Of a stretch of 64,000 nucleotides of DNA, positions 18,930-32,453 are shown piece after piece. Origin of the DNA: RPQJ01 sp963707145 (lineage in GTDB: Bacteria > Pseudomonadota > Gammaproteobacteria > Steroidobacterales > Steroidobacteraceae). The notes under the pieces were generated by a model that worked only from the letters and a program-made list of their open reading frames with translations, was not told where the DNA came from and did no database searches. Positions within the stretch are counted from its first letter, which is position 1. Every line of letters starts with the position of its first letter. The position numbers and the translations under genes were made by a program. Where the stretch lies: NCBI GenBank assembly GCA_963707145.1, contig CAVPOQ010000007.1, forward strand, positions 310,001 to 374,000. The letters run 5' to 3'.

Positions 18930-19835
18930 ATGACCTTCCAGACGCTCACCTACTCGGCCGACGGGCGCGTCGCCACCATCACGCTCAACCGGCCCGAGCG
19001 GATGAATGCGATCAGCCTCGAGATGCCCGGCGAGATCGCCGCCGCCGTGGACCGTGCCAACCGGGACGACGCGGTGCACGCCATCGTGCTCACGGGCGCG
19101 GGCGAGGGTTTCTGCAGCGGCTACGATCTCAAGGACTTCGCCGAATCCGCGGGCGAGCAGCCCGGCTCGCAGCTCGGCGGCGCGGGCGAGGGCGGCGATC
19201 CGCACGCCTGGGACCCGATGGCCGACTTCTTCGGCATGTACGAGTTCACCCAGCAGTTCATGTCGCTGTGGCGCAGCTACAAGCCCACCATCGCGCGCGT
19301 GCACGGCCCGGCGGTCGCCGGCGGCAGCGACATCGCGCTGTGCTGCGACCTCGTGGTCATGGCCGAGGAGGCCGTGATCGGCTATCCGCCCGCGCGCGTC
19401 TGGGGCTGCCCGACCACCGCCATGTGGGTGTACCGCCTCGGCGCAGAGCGCGCCAAGCGCATGCTGCTCACCGGCGACCTCGTGGACGGCCGCGAGGCGG
19501 CGCGCCTCGGGCTGGTGCTCGAGGCCGTGCCGCGCGCGCGGCTCGATGCGCGCGTGGCGGAACTCGCCGGCCGCATCGCGTCGGTGCCCAAGAACCAGCT
19601 GATGATGCAGAAGCTGATGGTGAACCAGGCCTACGACGCCATGGGACTCGCCAACACGCAACGCTTCGCCACGCTGTTCGACGGCATCTCGCGCCACAGC
19701 CCAGAGGGCCTGTGGTTCAAGCGACGCGCCGAGGAAGTGGGATTCAAGCAGGCGGTGCGCGAACGCGACGGGGGCGAACCGATCGCGCCGCAGGCGAGCC
19801 GGCCGCTCGCGGCCTGGCAGAAGCGCGACGGGTGA
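18930..19835 (+). CDS. Enoyl-CoA hydratase/isomerase-family (crotonase) protein
   Basis: A 301-residue crotonase-fold protein, cytoplasmic, acting on a CoA thioester. The oxyanion-hole motifs GEGFCSGYDLKDF and HGPAVAGGSDIALCCD are both present, and GYPPARVWGCP follows. A glycine-rich insertion (residues about 80-93) and the C-terminal VPKNQLMMQKLMVNQAYD are as in the larger actinobacterial/proteobacterial crotonase paralogues. The ATG follows GGGGGACCG. The acyl-CoA ligase gene starts 26 bases after the stop, so they probably act in one acyl-CoA route. Confidence 0.88.
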   Translation: MTFQTLTYSADGRVATITLNRPERMNAISLEMPGEIAAAVDRANRDDAVHAIVLTGAGEGFCSGYDLKDFAESAGEQPGSQLGGAGEGGDPHAWDPMADFFGMYEFTQQFMSLWRSYKPTIARVHGPAVAGGSDIALCCDLVVMAEEAVIGYPPARVWGCPTTAMWVYRLGAERAKRMLLTGDLVDGREAARLGLVLEAVPRARLDARVAELAGRIASVPKNQLMMQKLMVNQAYDAMGLANTQRFATLFDGISRHSPEGLWFKRRAEEVGFKQAVRERDGGEPIAPQASRPLAAWQKRDG

Positions 19836-19861
19836 GCTGCGTACGAGGGCGGGGGGAACAG

Positions 19862-21532
19862 ATGCAGCACGCTGAACGACATACCTTTCCACGGCACGCC
19901 TCGCTCGACGCCGACACGCTCTGCGGCGCGTTCCAGATCACCGCGGCCGAGCGGCCGCAGCAACTCGCGCATCGCGCGTACGGCGGCGGGCTCGAGTTCA
20001 CCTTTGCCGAGTACGCGGCGCGGGTGCGCGCGCTCGCCGAGGGCCTGCACTCGCTCGGCGTGCGCCGCGGCGACACGGTCGCCGTGATGCTCACCAACCG
20101 CCCCGAGTTCAACCTCGTGGACGTGGCGGCGATGCACCTCGGCGCCACGCCGTTCTCGGTCTACAACACGTTGAGTTCTGAGCAGATCGCGCAGCTGTTC
20201 GGCAATGCCGGCTGCCGCGTGGTCGTCACCGAGAGGCAGTTCCTGCCGCGGGTGCTCGAGGCGCGCACCGCCGAGATCGAGCACGTCGTGCTGGTGGACG
20301 CTGCGGAGCCCGGCACGACGACACTGGAGGACCTCGCGCGCGCGCACGTGCGCGGCTTCGATTTCGAGGCCGCGTGGCGGGCGGTGGAGCCCGACGACGT
20401 GGTGACGCTCATCTACACCTCGGGCACCACGGGACCGTCCAAGGCCGCGCAGCTCACTCACCGCAACGTCCTGTTCGAGTGCCGCGCGGTGGCCGACACC
20501 GTCGGCATCCGGCCCGGCGGACGGATCGTCTCCTACCTGCCGTCCGCGCACGTCGGTGATCGCGCGTTGAGCCACTACGGCTCATCGCTCTGCTATGGCA
20601 CGACGATGGTGTCGCTCGCCGACCTCAGGCAGGTCGCCGCGGCGCTGGTCGAGGTCCGACCGACGTTCTTCGGCGCCGTGCCGCGCGTCTGGGAGAAGCT
20701 CATGGCGGGACTCCAGGCGGCGGGCCTGCGCGATCCGTCGCGGCTGCCGGACGCCGGCAAGGCCCTGGTGCGCGCGAAGATCGGCCTCGACCAGAGCGAA
20801 TGCCAGATCACCAGCGCGGCACCGGCCTCCATGGAGGTCCTCCAGTACTTCCACGCGCTCGGGCTCCCGCTGAACGAGGGCTGGGGCATGTCCGAGCTGT
20901 CGTGCTTCGCAACGTTGAACCCGCCCGACGACATCCGCATGGGCACGGTCGGCAGGGCGCTGCCGGGCGTCGAGCTACGGCTGCTCGAGGACGGCGAACT
21001 GCTGGTGCGTGCGCCGCTGGTCATGAAGGGCTACCGCGGCGACCCGGAGCGCACCGCCGAGGCGCTCGACGCCGACGGCTGGCTGCACAGCGGCGACATC
21101 GCCACGATCGACGCCGACGGCTACGTGCGCATCGTGGATCGCAAGAAGGAGATCATCATCAACTCGGCCGGCAAGAACATGTCGCCGGCCAACATCGAGA
21201 TCAAGCTGCGGGCCGCAAGCCCGCTGATCGCCCACGCGGTGTGCATCGGCGACCGCCGGCCATACAACGTGGCGCTGGTCGTGCTCGATCGCGACCTGGT
21301 GGCGCGCACGTCCGGCGGGCCCCTTCCGTCCGCCGAGGCGCTGCACGCCGCGGTCGCCGCGGCGGTGGAAACCGCCAACGCCAGCCTGTCCCGGGTCGAG
21401 CAGATCAAGCGATTCGCGATCCTCGAGGCCGACTGGCTCCCCGGCGGCGAGGAACTCACGCCCACCATGAAGCTCAAGCGCCGGCCGATCCTCGCCAAGT
21501 ACGCGCAGGAGATCGAGCGGCTCTACGCCTGA
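19862..21532 (+). CDS. AMP-dependent acyl-CoA synthetase (fatty-acid-CoA ligase)
   Basis: A 556-residue ANL-superfamily enzyme that activates a carboxylic acid as acyl-adenylate and then acyl-CoA. Motifs: the P-loop YTSGTTGPSKAAQLTHRN, the A5 motif GWGMSELS, the A7 motif HSGDIATIDADGYVRIVDRKKE and the C-terminal catalytic Lys in TPTMKLKR. ATG 19862 follows GGGGGGAACAG. Length and the SYLPSAHVGDR segment fit long-chain fatty-acid ligases. It runs with the crotonase gene just upstream. Confidence 0.9.
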   Translation: MQHAERHTFPRHASLDADTLCGAFQITAAERPQQLAHRAYGGGLEFTFAEYAARVRALAEGLHSLGVRRGDTVAVMLTNRPEFNLVDVAAMHLGATPFSVYNTLSSEQIAQLFGNAGCRVVVTERQFLPRVLEARTAEIEHVVLVDAAEPGTTTLEDLARAHVRGFDFEAAWRAVEPDDVVTLIYTSGTTGPSKAAQLTHRNVLFECRAVADTVGIRPGGRIVSYLPSAHVGDRALSHYGSSLCYGTTMVSLADLRQVAAALVEVRPTFFGAVPRVWEKLMAGLQAAGLRDPSRLPDAGKALVRAKIGLDQSECQITSAAPASMEVLQYFHALGLPLNEGWGMSELSCFATLNPPDDIRMGTVGRALPGVELRLLEDGELLVRAPLVMKGYRGDPERTAEALDADGWLHSGDIATIDADGYVRIVDRKKEIIINSAGKNMSPANIEIKLRAASPLIAHAVCIGDRRPYNVALVVLDRDLVARTSGGPLPSAEALHAAVAAAVETANASLSRVEQIKRFAILEADWLPGGEELTPTMKLKRRPILAKYAQEIERLYA

Positions 21533-21550
21533 GGGCTGTCGCTCGACGCC

Positions 21551-21994
21551 TCAGGCGTCCGCGGGCCGGGCGCGCGGCAGCGAGACGACGTTGTCGGTCG
21601 CGACGCGCTCCGCCTGCGTTTCGCCGAGGCATGCCAGTCGACCGTCGACGGACGCGCCGCATTCCATCCGCATCTTGCGGTAGGTGATGGTGCCGCACAC
21701 GCGCGCGCCCGCCTGCAGCTCGAGAAAGTGCTCGACCTCGAGGTCGCCCGTGATCGTGCCGTTGATCACGGCGTCGTGAACCTTCACGGAACCATCGATG
21801 CTGCCATGCTCGGTGAGCACCAGCAGTCCGCGGGCGTCCGGACGGCTGCGGATCTCGCCGCGCACGTGGCCGTCGATGCGCAGGCCATCCTTGATGCAGA
21901 CGTCGCCCACGATCTCCACGCCGCGGTCGATAAGGCTCGAGAGCCGGGTGACATCGATCGACTGGTCCGATTTCCTGCGGAACATCATCTGCAT
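21551..21994 (-). CDS. Bactofilin
   Basis: A 147-residue bactofilin (DUF583): a short polar N-terminus, then about 100 residues of right-handed beta-helix repeats (GVEIVGDVCIKDGLRIDGHVRGEI, HGSIDGSVKVHDAVINGTI) and a short tail. Bactofilins polymerise without nucleotide and position cell-wall enzymes. It is the last gene of a three-gene minus-strand unit, starting 7 bases after the coiled-coil protein and downstream of an M23 peptidase. ATG 21985 is an alternative start. Confidence 0.9.
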   Translation of the reverse strand: MQMMFRRKSDQSIDVTRLSSLIDRGVEIVGDVCIKDGLRIDGHVRGEIRSRPDARGLLVLTEHGSIDGSVKVHDAVINGTITGDLEVEHFLELQAGARVCGTITYRKMRMECGASVDGRLACLGETQAERVATDNVVSLPRARPADA

Positions 21995-22001
21995 GCCTCC
22001 G

Positions 22002-22376
22002 TCATCGATTCGACGATGCGGACCGCCGTGGGCGGCCGCTCTGTGCTCCGAGGAAACCGAGCTGGCTGTCGAGTTCCGCGACGCGCTGGTTCAATTCCCC
22101 GACCTGCCGGTCGAGCGCCGCCCGTGTCGCCTGCTCGAGTTCGAGCTCGGCCTCGAGGCGGGCGACCTCGGCGAGCAGGGTCGTGTTCTGCTCCTGGAGC
22201 TGGGCCCGGCGAGCCGCGGATGCCGCGCCTTCCGACTGCAGGCGCAGGCCGGCGGCGACGGCCAGTGCCACCAGCACGGTCACCAGCACCGACCGCAACA
22301 GGGCCCGCGCCCGCAGGTCGGACACGAGCGCGAGGCGCGCCGTGGTCAGCTGGCGGGTGGAGGAGGTCCCGATCAT
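22002..22376 (-). CDS. Single-pass membrane coiled-coil protein
   Basis: A 124-residue protein with one hydrophobic helix (about residues 28-45) followed by a heptad-rich coiled coil (LQEQNTTLLAEVARLEAELELEQ, then LDRQVGELNQRVAELDSQLG). No family is recognised. Its ATG overlaps the stop of the M23 peptidase gene (ATGA), and the bactofilin gene follows 7 bases later. It could link the membrane-bound peptidase to the bactofilin filament; that role is inferred only from context and topology. Confidence 0.75.
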   Translation of the reverse strand: MIGTSSTRQLTTARLALVSDLRARALLRSVLVTVLVALAVAAGLRLQSEGAASAARRAQLQEQNTTLLAEVARLEAELELEQATRAALDRQVGELNQRVAELDSQLGFLGAQSGRPRRSASSNR

Positions 22377-23257
22377 TGCCCGTGAGGCTTCTGGTCGCGG
22401 TTGAGAACCTGCGCGAGGTACTGGCGCGGCTCAACACGATCGCCGTTGCGGATGACCTCGAAATGCAGGTGCGGGCCGGTGGAGCGACCGCTGGAACCGA
22501 CCAGCGCGATCTTCTGCTGCGGCATCACGACGTCGCCGGTGCGGACGAGCAGCCTCGAGGCGTGGCCGTACAGGGTCGACAAACCGTCACCGTGGTCGAT
22601 GACGATGGTCTGGCCGTATGCGCCCCGGTATCCAGCCGACACCACCCGACCGCCGCCGCTGGCGAGGATCGGCGTGCCGTGGCGCGCGGGGATGTCCAGG
22701 CCCGTGTGGCGCGCCGGTCGCCCGGTGAACGGGTCGCGGCGCGTGCCGTAATTCGAACTCACGGGTACGTGGCCTCCGGCGACCGGCATGCGGTTCGGAT
22801 AGGCCATGGTCTCGAGTTCGCGTTCCGTGGCAACGTCGGACAGGTCGGCGATGGTGATCTCGAGCCGCGTGAGGTCGGCCTCGAGCCGGGACAGGTCTTC
22901 GACCGGCAGCAGCGGTCCGCCGCTCGGCGCGCCGCGCGGACTGCGTGACAGGCCGGCGGTCACCGGGCGGGCGCCGAGCTGCCGGGCCAGCGCAGTCGCC
23001 TGACTCTCGAGCCGGACGAGCCGCCCGGTCAGCGAACCCACGCGATCCACCAGCGCACGGACCCGCGGCTGTTCGAGACCAGCGGCAGCGGCGGCGATCG
23101 GGGGCACGTCCGCCCGGGCGAGACGGTAGCCGAGGCCGACGCAGCAGACCATGAGCAGCAGGAGGCCGAGGCCCGCCACGAGCAGTAGCGGCCGCGCGTG
23201 CAGCATGCGCAGCTGCGAGTCCGCCAGACCGCTGGCCGAGACGATGACAAATGCCAC
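22373..23257 (-). CDS. M23-family peptidoglycan endopeptidase, membrane anchored
   Basis: A 294-residue protein: a short cytoplasmic start, one membrane helix (LLLVAGLGLLLLMVCCVGLGY), a coiled-coil linker, then a LytM/M23 domain. The zinc ligands are visible in HTGLDIPA and HLHFEV, with the YGHASRLLV strand between. GTG 23257 follows GGGAGGGCGG. M23 enzymes cut peptidoglycan cross-links. Co-transcription with bactofilin matches known shape-determining pairs such as the Csd1/CcmA arrangement in Helicobacter. Confidence 0.9.
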   Translation of the reverse strand: MAFVIVSASGLADSQLRMLHARPLLLVAGLGLLLLMVCCVGLGYRLARADVPPIAAAAAGLEQPRVRALVDRVGSLTGRLVRLESQATALARQLGARPVTAGLSRSPRGAPSGGPLLPVEDLSRLEADLTRLEITIADLSDVATERELETMAYPNRMPVAGGHVPVSSNYGTRRDPFTGRPARHTGLDIPARHGTPILASGGGRVVSAGYRGAYGQTIVIDHGDGLSTLYGHASRLLVRTGDVVMPQQKIALVGSSGRSTGPHLHFEVIRNGDRVEPRQYLAQVLNRDQKPHGQ

Positions 23258-23458
23258 GGGCCGCCCTCCCACCCTGTGCGGGTCACCAGAGTCCTGTTTA
23301 GGGGATGGTGCCCGTGCCGGACAGTGCAGCGCGGGACGGCCGCCTCGATCTGTGATCGACGCCACATTGATGCGCCGGGATGTGCCGGACCGGGCGACCG
23401 GCCCGCACGGCCGCCGCGGCAGGCGCCGTCGCAAAATCGCAGCATCGCCGACCGAGGA

Positions 23459-23464
23459 TAGAAT
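23459..23464 (+). promoter_or_regulatory. possible -10 element (TAGAAT) upstream of ppk1
   Basis: TAGAAT lies 24 bases before the GTG start of polyphosphate kinase in the divergent gap with the M23 operon. No good -35 is seen. It is the same hexamer found upstream of cphB. Confidence 0.3.
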
Positions 23465-23488
23465 GCCCGCCCAATCCAGGAGTTCAAC

Positions 23489-27826
<4,338 letters not shown>

Positions 27827-27895
27827 GATTCGCTCCATCGGTTCAGGCGCGCCTCGGTCCCGAGTGCTTCGGGAACCGGATCGCGCGGGATGCCT

Positions 27896-29395
27896 TCAGG
27901 CCAGCTGGTACAGGTAGTCGACGTAGGACTTCACGGCCGCATCGAAGCCCGAGAGCTTCGGGTTCTGCGACTCGATCAGGTAGTACTCGTCGGGCGCGTG
28001 CGCCCGGGCGCCGTGGCCGAGCCCGAAGTGCCCGGCCGGCAGCTCGAGCGGCGCGCCGGTGAAGAGATAGCCGGGCCACGAGCCCGCGAGCCGCGGCCAG
28101 AGCACGGGCTCGACGCCCGCCGCCCGGTAGACCGCGGCCTGCGACTGGACAAGCCGCGCGTCGGCCCGCGTGGTCGTGGGGTCGTAGCCGCCGCCCACCT
28201 TCACCTCGAGGTCGCCGAAGCCGCGTTTCTCCAGATGCGCCTTGACCTTCGCGATGGTGTCCTCGTAGGTCATGTCGGGGACGAGGCGCAGGTCGAGCTT
28301 GGCGGTGGCCTTCGTCGGCAGAACCGTCATGCCGCCGGGGCCCGTGTAGCCGCCGACGAGTCCCTCGATGTTCACCGTGGGCTTCGACACGAGGTTCTCG
28401 AGGGCGGTGCGGAAGTCGGCGTCGTGCGCGAAACGCTGCACCGAATAGGACTTTTTCCAGGAGGCCTCGTCGAGGCGCCGCGCCGCGGTGTCGAGCAGCG
28501 CGCGATCGGCGGCCGGCAGCGGCCGCACCCGGTCCGTCAGTCCGTCGATCGCCGGGTCGCCGTCGGCGGTCACCAGCGAGTTGAGCGCCTGCACGAGGTG
28601 GAACGCGGGACTGTCGAGCGTCGCCCGCAGGCTCGAGTGCACGTCCTTGCCTGGGCCGCGGCCCCAGCGCTCGCCGCTCGAGACCAGCTCGAGCTCGACG
28701 ATGCCCTTGGCGCCGAGATTGATCGTGACGGTGCCGTCGATGCCCTGCGACGCAAACGGCATGAACACGCCCTCGGTCTTCGCCAGCATCGCGAGCGGCG
28801 CCGGCGCGCGGACCACCTGCGCGAAGTGCGGCGAGCCGATTTCTTCCTCGCCCTCGGCGACCAGCACCAGGTTGACGGGCAGCGTCCGGCCCGCGGCGCG
28901 GAAGGCATGCAGCGCGGCGAGGAATGCCGACTGCGGACCCTTCTGGTTCACCGCGCCGCGACCCATGACGACGCGTCCGACGCCCGGCATCTCCACGAGC
29001 TTCGCGTCCCAGGGCGGCGAGGACCACTCGTCGGCGTTCGCCTGCTTCACGTCGTACATGAAGTACACGCCGATCGTGCGCTTCGCGCCGGCGTCGAGCG
29101 TCGCGAACACGCCGGGCACGCCGTCGGTGGGCATGCGCTCGACCTGCTGGAAGCCCGCCTCGCCGAGCAGCCGCATCATCTGTGCGCAGCCTTCCTCGAC
29201 GTTGCGGCCCTCCGCGGCGATGGTGGGCGTGCGGATCCAGTCCTGCAGCCGCTGCACTGCCTCGTCGTGGCGGCGCTCGGCCTCGCGGTAGATCGGTGCG
29301 CGGTCGCCGGCGGCGGCGAGGCCCTCGCGCGCTGCCAGCACGAGGCCGAGCGCGGTGGAGCCCATGACGAAATCACGGCGGGTGAGGCTGTTCAT
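27896..29395 (-). CDS. M20-family metallopeptidase with twin-arginine signal
   Basis: A 499-residue M20/M28-clan zinc peptidase. The N-terminus TRRDFVMGSTALGLVLAA is a twin-arginine signal, so the folded enzyme is exported by Tat. YFMYDVKQ, GRGAVNQKGPQ and the acid pair in EGEEEIGSPHF carry the expected zinc-ligand and catalytic positions. A long insertion forms the dimerisation lid. Expected to hydrolyse peptides or acylated amino acids in the periplasm. The S9 gene follows on the same strand after about 70 bases. Confidence 0.88.
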   Translation of the reverse strand: MNSLTRRDFVMGSTALGLVLAAREGLAAAGDRAPIYREAERRHDEAVQRLQDWIRTPTIAAEGRNVEEGCAQMMRLLGEAGFQQVERMPTDGVPGVFATLDAGAKRTIGVYFMYDVKQANADEWSSPPWDAKLVEMPGVGRVVMGRGAVNQKGPQSAFLAALHAFRAAGRTLPVNLVLVAEGEEEIGSPHFAQVVRAPAPLAMLAKTEGVFMPFASQGIDGTVTINLGAKGIVELELVSSGERWGRGPGKDVHSSLRATLDSPAFHLVQALNSLVTADGDPAIDGLTDRVRPLPAADRALLDTAARRLDEASWKKSYSVQRFAHDADFRTALENLVSKPTVNIEGLVGGYTGPGGMTVLPTKATAKLDLRLVPDMTYEDTIAKVKAHLEKRGFGDLEVKVGGGYDPTTTRADARLVQSQAAVYRAAGVEPVLWPRLAGSWPGYLFTGAPLELPAGHFGLGHGARAHAPDEYYLIESQNPKLSGFDAAVKSYVDYLYQLA

Positions 29396-29488
29396 GCGCG
29401 CGCAATCTACAGGGAAAAGCGGCGGGATTCTCCTGTTTTCCCGTTCCGGAAGCAGGACAATGCCGCAGGCCTTGCCGGGGAGACGAGC

Positions 29489-29953
29489 ATGCTGAGCCTG
29501 CATCACGTCCACCTGTTCGCGTCCGACGTGGACCGCACGATCGGGTTCTGGCGGCAGCACTTCGGCGCGACGGTCATGCTCGATGCGGACTTCGCCGGAG
29601 CGCGCAACGTGTTCCTGCGGGTGGGCGAGGGGCGCCTGCACCTGTATTCCCAGCCGCCGCGGCACGCCGGCAGCGGCACCGTGCACCACCTCGGCATCGA
29701 GACGGACGAACTCGAGTCGCTGGTCGGGAGGCTGCGCGCCGCGGAGGTCTCGGTGACGGAGATCCGCCGCCATCCCGCGGGCGACTACGCCATGGCGCAG
29801 GCGCCCGACGGGCTGTTGCTCGAGCTGTTCCAGCCGCACGCCGCGGCACTCGGTCCCGAACTGGCCCGCAGCGGCTACTTCGCGACAGTCCCGCGGCCCG
29901 CAGCCGAGGCCTCGCCGGCGGGCGGCGATTCACCAAGCGCCGCCGGGAGCTGA
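29489..29953 (+). CDS. VOC-family protein
   Basis: A 154-residue glyoxalase-fold protein: MLSLHHVHLFASDVDRTIGFWRQHFG followed by HHLGIETDELE and the conserved Glu in DGLLLELFQP. GGGGAGA precedes ATG 29489. The last 30 or so residues are Ala/Ser/Gly-rich and overlap the 3' end of the convergent gene by 79 bases. The substrate is unknown. Confidence 0.82.
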   Translation: MLSLHHVHLFASDVDRTIGFWRQHFGATVMLDADFAGARNVFLRVGEGRLHLYSQPPRHAGSGTVHHLGIETDELESLVGRLRAAEVSVTEIRRHPAGDYAMAQAPDGLLLELFQPHAAALGPELARSGYFATVPRPAAEASPAGGDSPSAAGS

Positions 29954-30354
29954 TCCGCGGGTAGTACGTGCAGGTGCGCGCGATCATCGCCGGCGGTCGC
30001 GCGCGCGAATCTCGCTGCGAGCCCGTCGAGCCCGTCGCGTTGACCTGGCGCCGCGCCGCGTCCCGGCGCGACGACCACCAGCCGGAAGCGGTTGTAGCCG
30101 TGACGGTCCCGCGCGGCACGCCCGTCGGCCGCCAGCCCCTCGAGCCAGCCGACGGCCGCAGCGTGATCGGGCGCCGCGACGATGCGAATCAGCAGCCGCG
30201 AGCCCACCCGCAACTCGGTGAGCGCCGGACGGCCCGCCGACGCCGGCAGGCGTTCGATCGAGATCGAGCGGAACACCTCGTCCGGGCAGCCGCAGCCCAG
30301 CGTGTCGCGCACGAAGCGTTCGATGTCCGACGAGTGCATCGGGGCTGATTTCAC
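29875..30354 (-). CDS. Conserved protein with GCGCPDEVF motif, function unknown
   Basis: A 159-residue protein starting MKSAPMHSSDIERFVRDTLGCGCPDEVF. The closely spaced Cys residues (CGC) followed by PDEVF recall a small family of unknown proteobacterial proteins and could bind metal. The middle (GSRLLIRIVAAPDHAAAVGWLEGL, RFRLVVVAPG) reads as a compact alpha/beta domain. The C-terminus is low complexity and overlaps the convergent VOC gene. An ATG 15 bases further in is an equally good start. No function is assigned. Confidence 0.65.
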   Translation of the reverse strand: MKSAPMHSSDIERFVRDTLGCGCPDEVFRSISIERLPASAGRPALTELRVGSRLLIRIVAAPDHAAAVGWLEGLAADGRAARDRHGYNRFRLVVVAPGRGAAPGQRDGLDGLAARFARATAGDDRAHLHVLPADQLPAALGESPPAGEASAAGRGTVAK

Positions 30355-30424
30355 GCCGCGCCCGCGCCCACGCTCGCCGATGATCGCAATGGACGATGTC
30401 GCGACACTGCTCTAGCGCCCGCGA

Positions 30425-31205
30425 CTACTTGCCCTTGTCGCGCATCAGCGCCAAGGCCAACGCGCCGTCGGCGCGGCGCAGTTCGAGGCGGTCGCCCTCG
30501 AAGCGCATGGTCGCGACGGTCGGCAACGCGGCGAGGAAAGCCTGCTCCTGGCGCATCACATCCGCGCTCTCGCACATCTTGCGCGTCGACGCCGGGGCCG
30601 TGAACGTGAGCTGCGGCGCGCTCGCCTCGTAGCCCGCCGTGAAACTGTTGCAGCCGGCGGAGCCGCTGGCGCGGCCGTCGGCGCCGAAGGCGATCGTCAC
30701 CTCGCTGCCGAGCACCACGCTCGCGACCGCGCCCTTGCCGTTGTTGATGCCGCTGGCGCGCCAGGAGGTTCCGGCCAACCTCTGCGACTGCGCCGCCAGC
30801 GTGAGCGCGCAGCTTGCCGTCGGCGCCCAGCAGTTCGAGCCGGCCGTCCTCGATGCGAAAGCCGGTCGATCCCCGCAGCGCGGCGAGGTAGGCCGCGGCG
30901 CGCTTCATCACCTCGGGCGGGCAGGCCATCTCGGTGGACATTGCCGGCCCGGACAGGTCGAGCCTGCCGCCCTCGAGGGCGTAGGGCATCGAATAGCGGT
31001 TGCAGCCGTCGCCGCCGCTCGCCCGGCCGTCCTCGAAACGCAGCGTCGGTGCCGACGTGCTGCCGAGCTCGTGACCCGGCAGGGACGTCAGCGTCCACGC
31101 CGTGCCCTCGAGCGCGGGCATCTCAGAGATGGCGGTCATGGGCGCGCATCCGGCCATCGTCGCGGCCAGCAGCAGGGCGGTCGTCCGCATCGTCGGCATT
31201 CGCAT
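30425..31205 (-). CDS. Lipoprotein with two META (HslJ-like) domains (one single-base insertion)
   Basis: The signal MRTTALLLAATMAGC gives a lipidated Cys. Two META domains follow: the first has GTAWTLTSL and GGDGCNRYSMPY, the second GTSWRASGINNGKGA and SAGCNSFTAGY. META domains occur in HslJ and other envelope stress or heat-shock lipoproteins. The frame breaks between the domains near 30808, where removing one base restores continuity (GKL...ALTLAAQSQRLAGTSW). GGAGAG precedes ATG 31205. The NlpE/META gene lies 46 bases upstream on the same strand. Confidence 0.82.
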
Positions 31206-31251
31206 CGGGGTTCTCTCCGATCCTGGACGGGGAAATCCGGCGCATGGCCGG

Positions 31252-32346
31252 CTATCGCAGGTAGACGGCCTCGAACAGCGCGACGCTCGCGCCAGTCGCG
31301 TCGAACCACTCGAGCACCTGAGCGTTGATGGTCCAGCGTTGCGCCGCGCCCAGCGCGTCCGAATACTCGGACCGCGGCGGCGACGCCGAGTTCGGGTCGC
31401 TGCTCGTGCAGTCGCTCCCGGCAGTCCATCGCGGCGCGTCGAAGGCGATCTCCCCGCCGTTGACGCGATACTCGCCGTCGTAGCGGAAGCAGCCGAAGTG
31501 GCCCTTGTAGCGACCGTCGCCCGAGTGGAGCACCAGATGCGCCTCGCGCTGTTGCGGCGGCGTGACGACCGGTTCCCCGCGCAGGCGCACCAGCCTCCAG
31601 TAGGTCTCGGCGAGACTGGCGCGACTCATCGCTTGCTCGCAGCGGCCACCGGGCCAGAGACTCACGAAGCGCCGCACGACCACCGTGGGCGTGGCACGGT
31701 CGCCTTCCATGGCGGGCCGCCGGGCGATCTCGCCGTCGAAGCTCGCCATGATCGGGGTACCCGTTCCGCCCGCTTCGGAAGCCATGTAGGCGCGCTCGAG
31801 CGCGACGAAGTCGCCTTCCATGGCGACGGGATAGACGCGGCCGGTGAGGCACTCCTCGAAGCCCGCCGCATCGGCCAGATAGCGGAACATGCCGTGCAAG
31901 GCGAGCTGGAGTTCGGCCGGCGCGAAGTCCGGCAGGCGGCGCAGTGCGGAGCCGCCCTCGCCGATCGGGCGCCCCTGGACGTCGAGCGGCACCAGCGCAT
32001 CGCGACCGCGCCAGGCGAACGCGAGCGGCATCTCCCGACCGCCGTGCAGCCGGATCCCGTCGCCGTCGGGCGTGAGCTGCCAGCGGCCGCGGTCGTCGTC
32101 ACGGTCGGGGGTGCCGAGACAGGTGCGCTGCAGGTGGAACACGCCGTCGGGCCAGAGATCGAGCTGCGCGCCCGCGCCTGCGGAGCCCGCGCAGGCCAGG
32201 GTGCCCGCGAAGCTCGCCGGTCGTGCGAGTGGTCCGTCGGTGGCGGTTGCGGCCGCGGGTTGGCTCATCGCGCACCCGCCAAGCAGTGCGATCAGCCCGG
32301 CGACCCTGGGTGAGGCGCGACCGGCCGTGGCGACGAGTGATGGCAA
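31252..32346 (-). CDS. NlpE-N/META-domain lipoprotein
   Basis: About 364 residues. The signal ends in lipobox LLGGC. An NlpE-like N-terminal domain (FAGTLACAGSAGAGAQLDLWPDGVFHLQRTCLG) is followed by the PLDVQGRPI segment common after NlpE-N. The C-terminal domain (YWRLVRLRGEPV, GCFRYDGEYRVNGGEIAF) is META-like. The second Cys of the usual NlpE CxxC pair is missing. TTG 32346 is the best available start but has a weak ribosome site. NlpE senses envelope and surface stress in enterobacteria; the role here is inferred. Confidence 0.72.
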   Translation of the reverse strand: MPSLVATAGRASPRVAGLIALLGGCAMSQPAAATATDGPLARPASFAGTLACAGSAGAGAQLDLWPDGVFHLQRTCLGTPDRDDDRGRWQLTPDGDGIRLHGGREMPLAFAWRGRDALVPLDVQGRPIGEGGSALRRLPDFAPAELQLALHGMFRYLADAAGFEECLTGRVYPVAMEGDFVALERAYMASEAGGTGTPIMASFDGEIARRPAMEGDRATPTVVVRRFVSLWPGGRCEQAMSRASLAETYWRLVRLRGEPVVTPPQQREAHLVLHSGDGRYKGHFGCFRYDGEYRVNGGEIAFDAPRWTAGSDCTSSDPNSASPPRSEYSDALGAAQRWTINAQVLEWFDATGASVALFEAVYLR

Positions 32347-32453
32347 GGAAGCCTCGAGAGGACGGTGACGGCCGCGATGGTAGCACCGGCACACACCCGC
32401 CCCGAGCAGCGATATCCTGTGCGTCGGACAACACACACCAGGGGAGAACTGCG

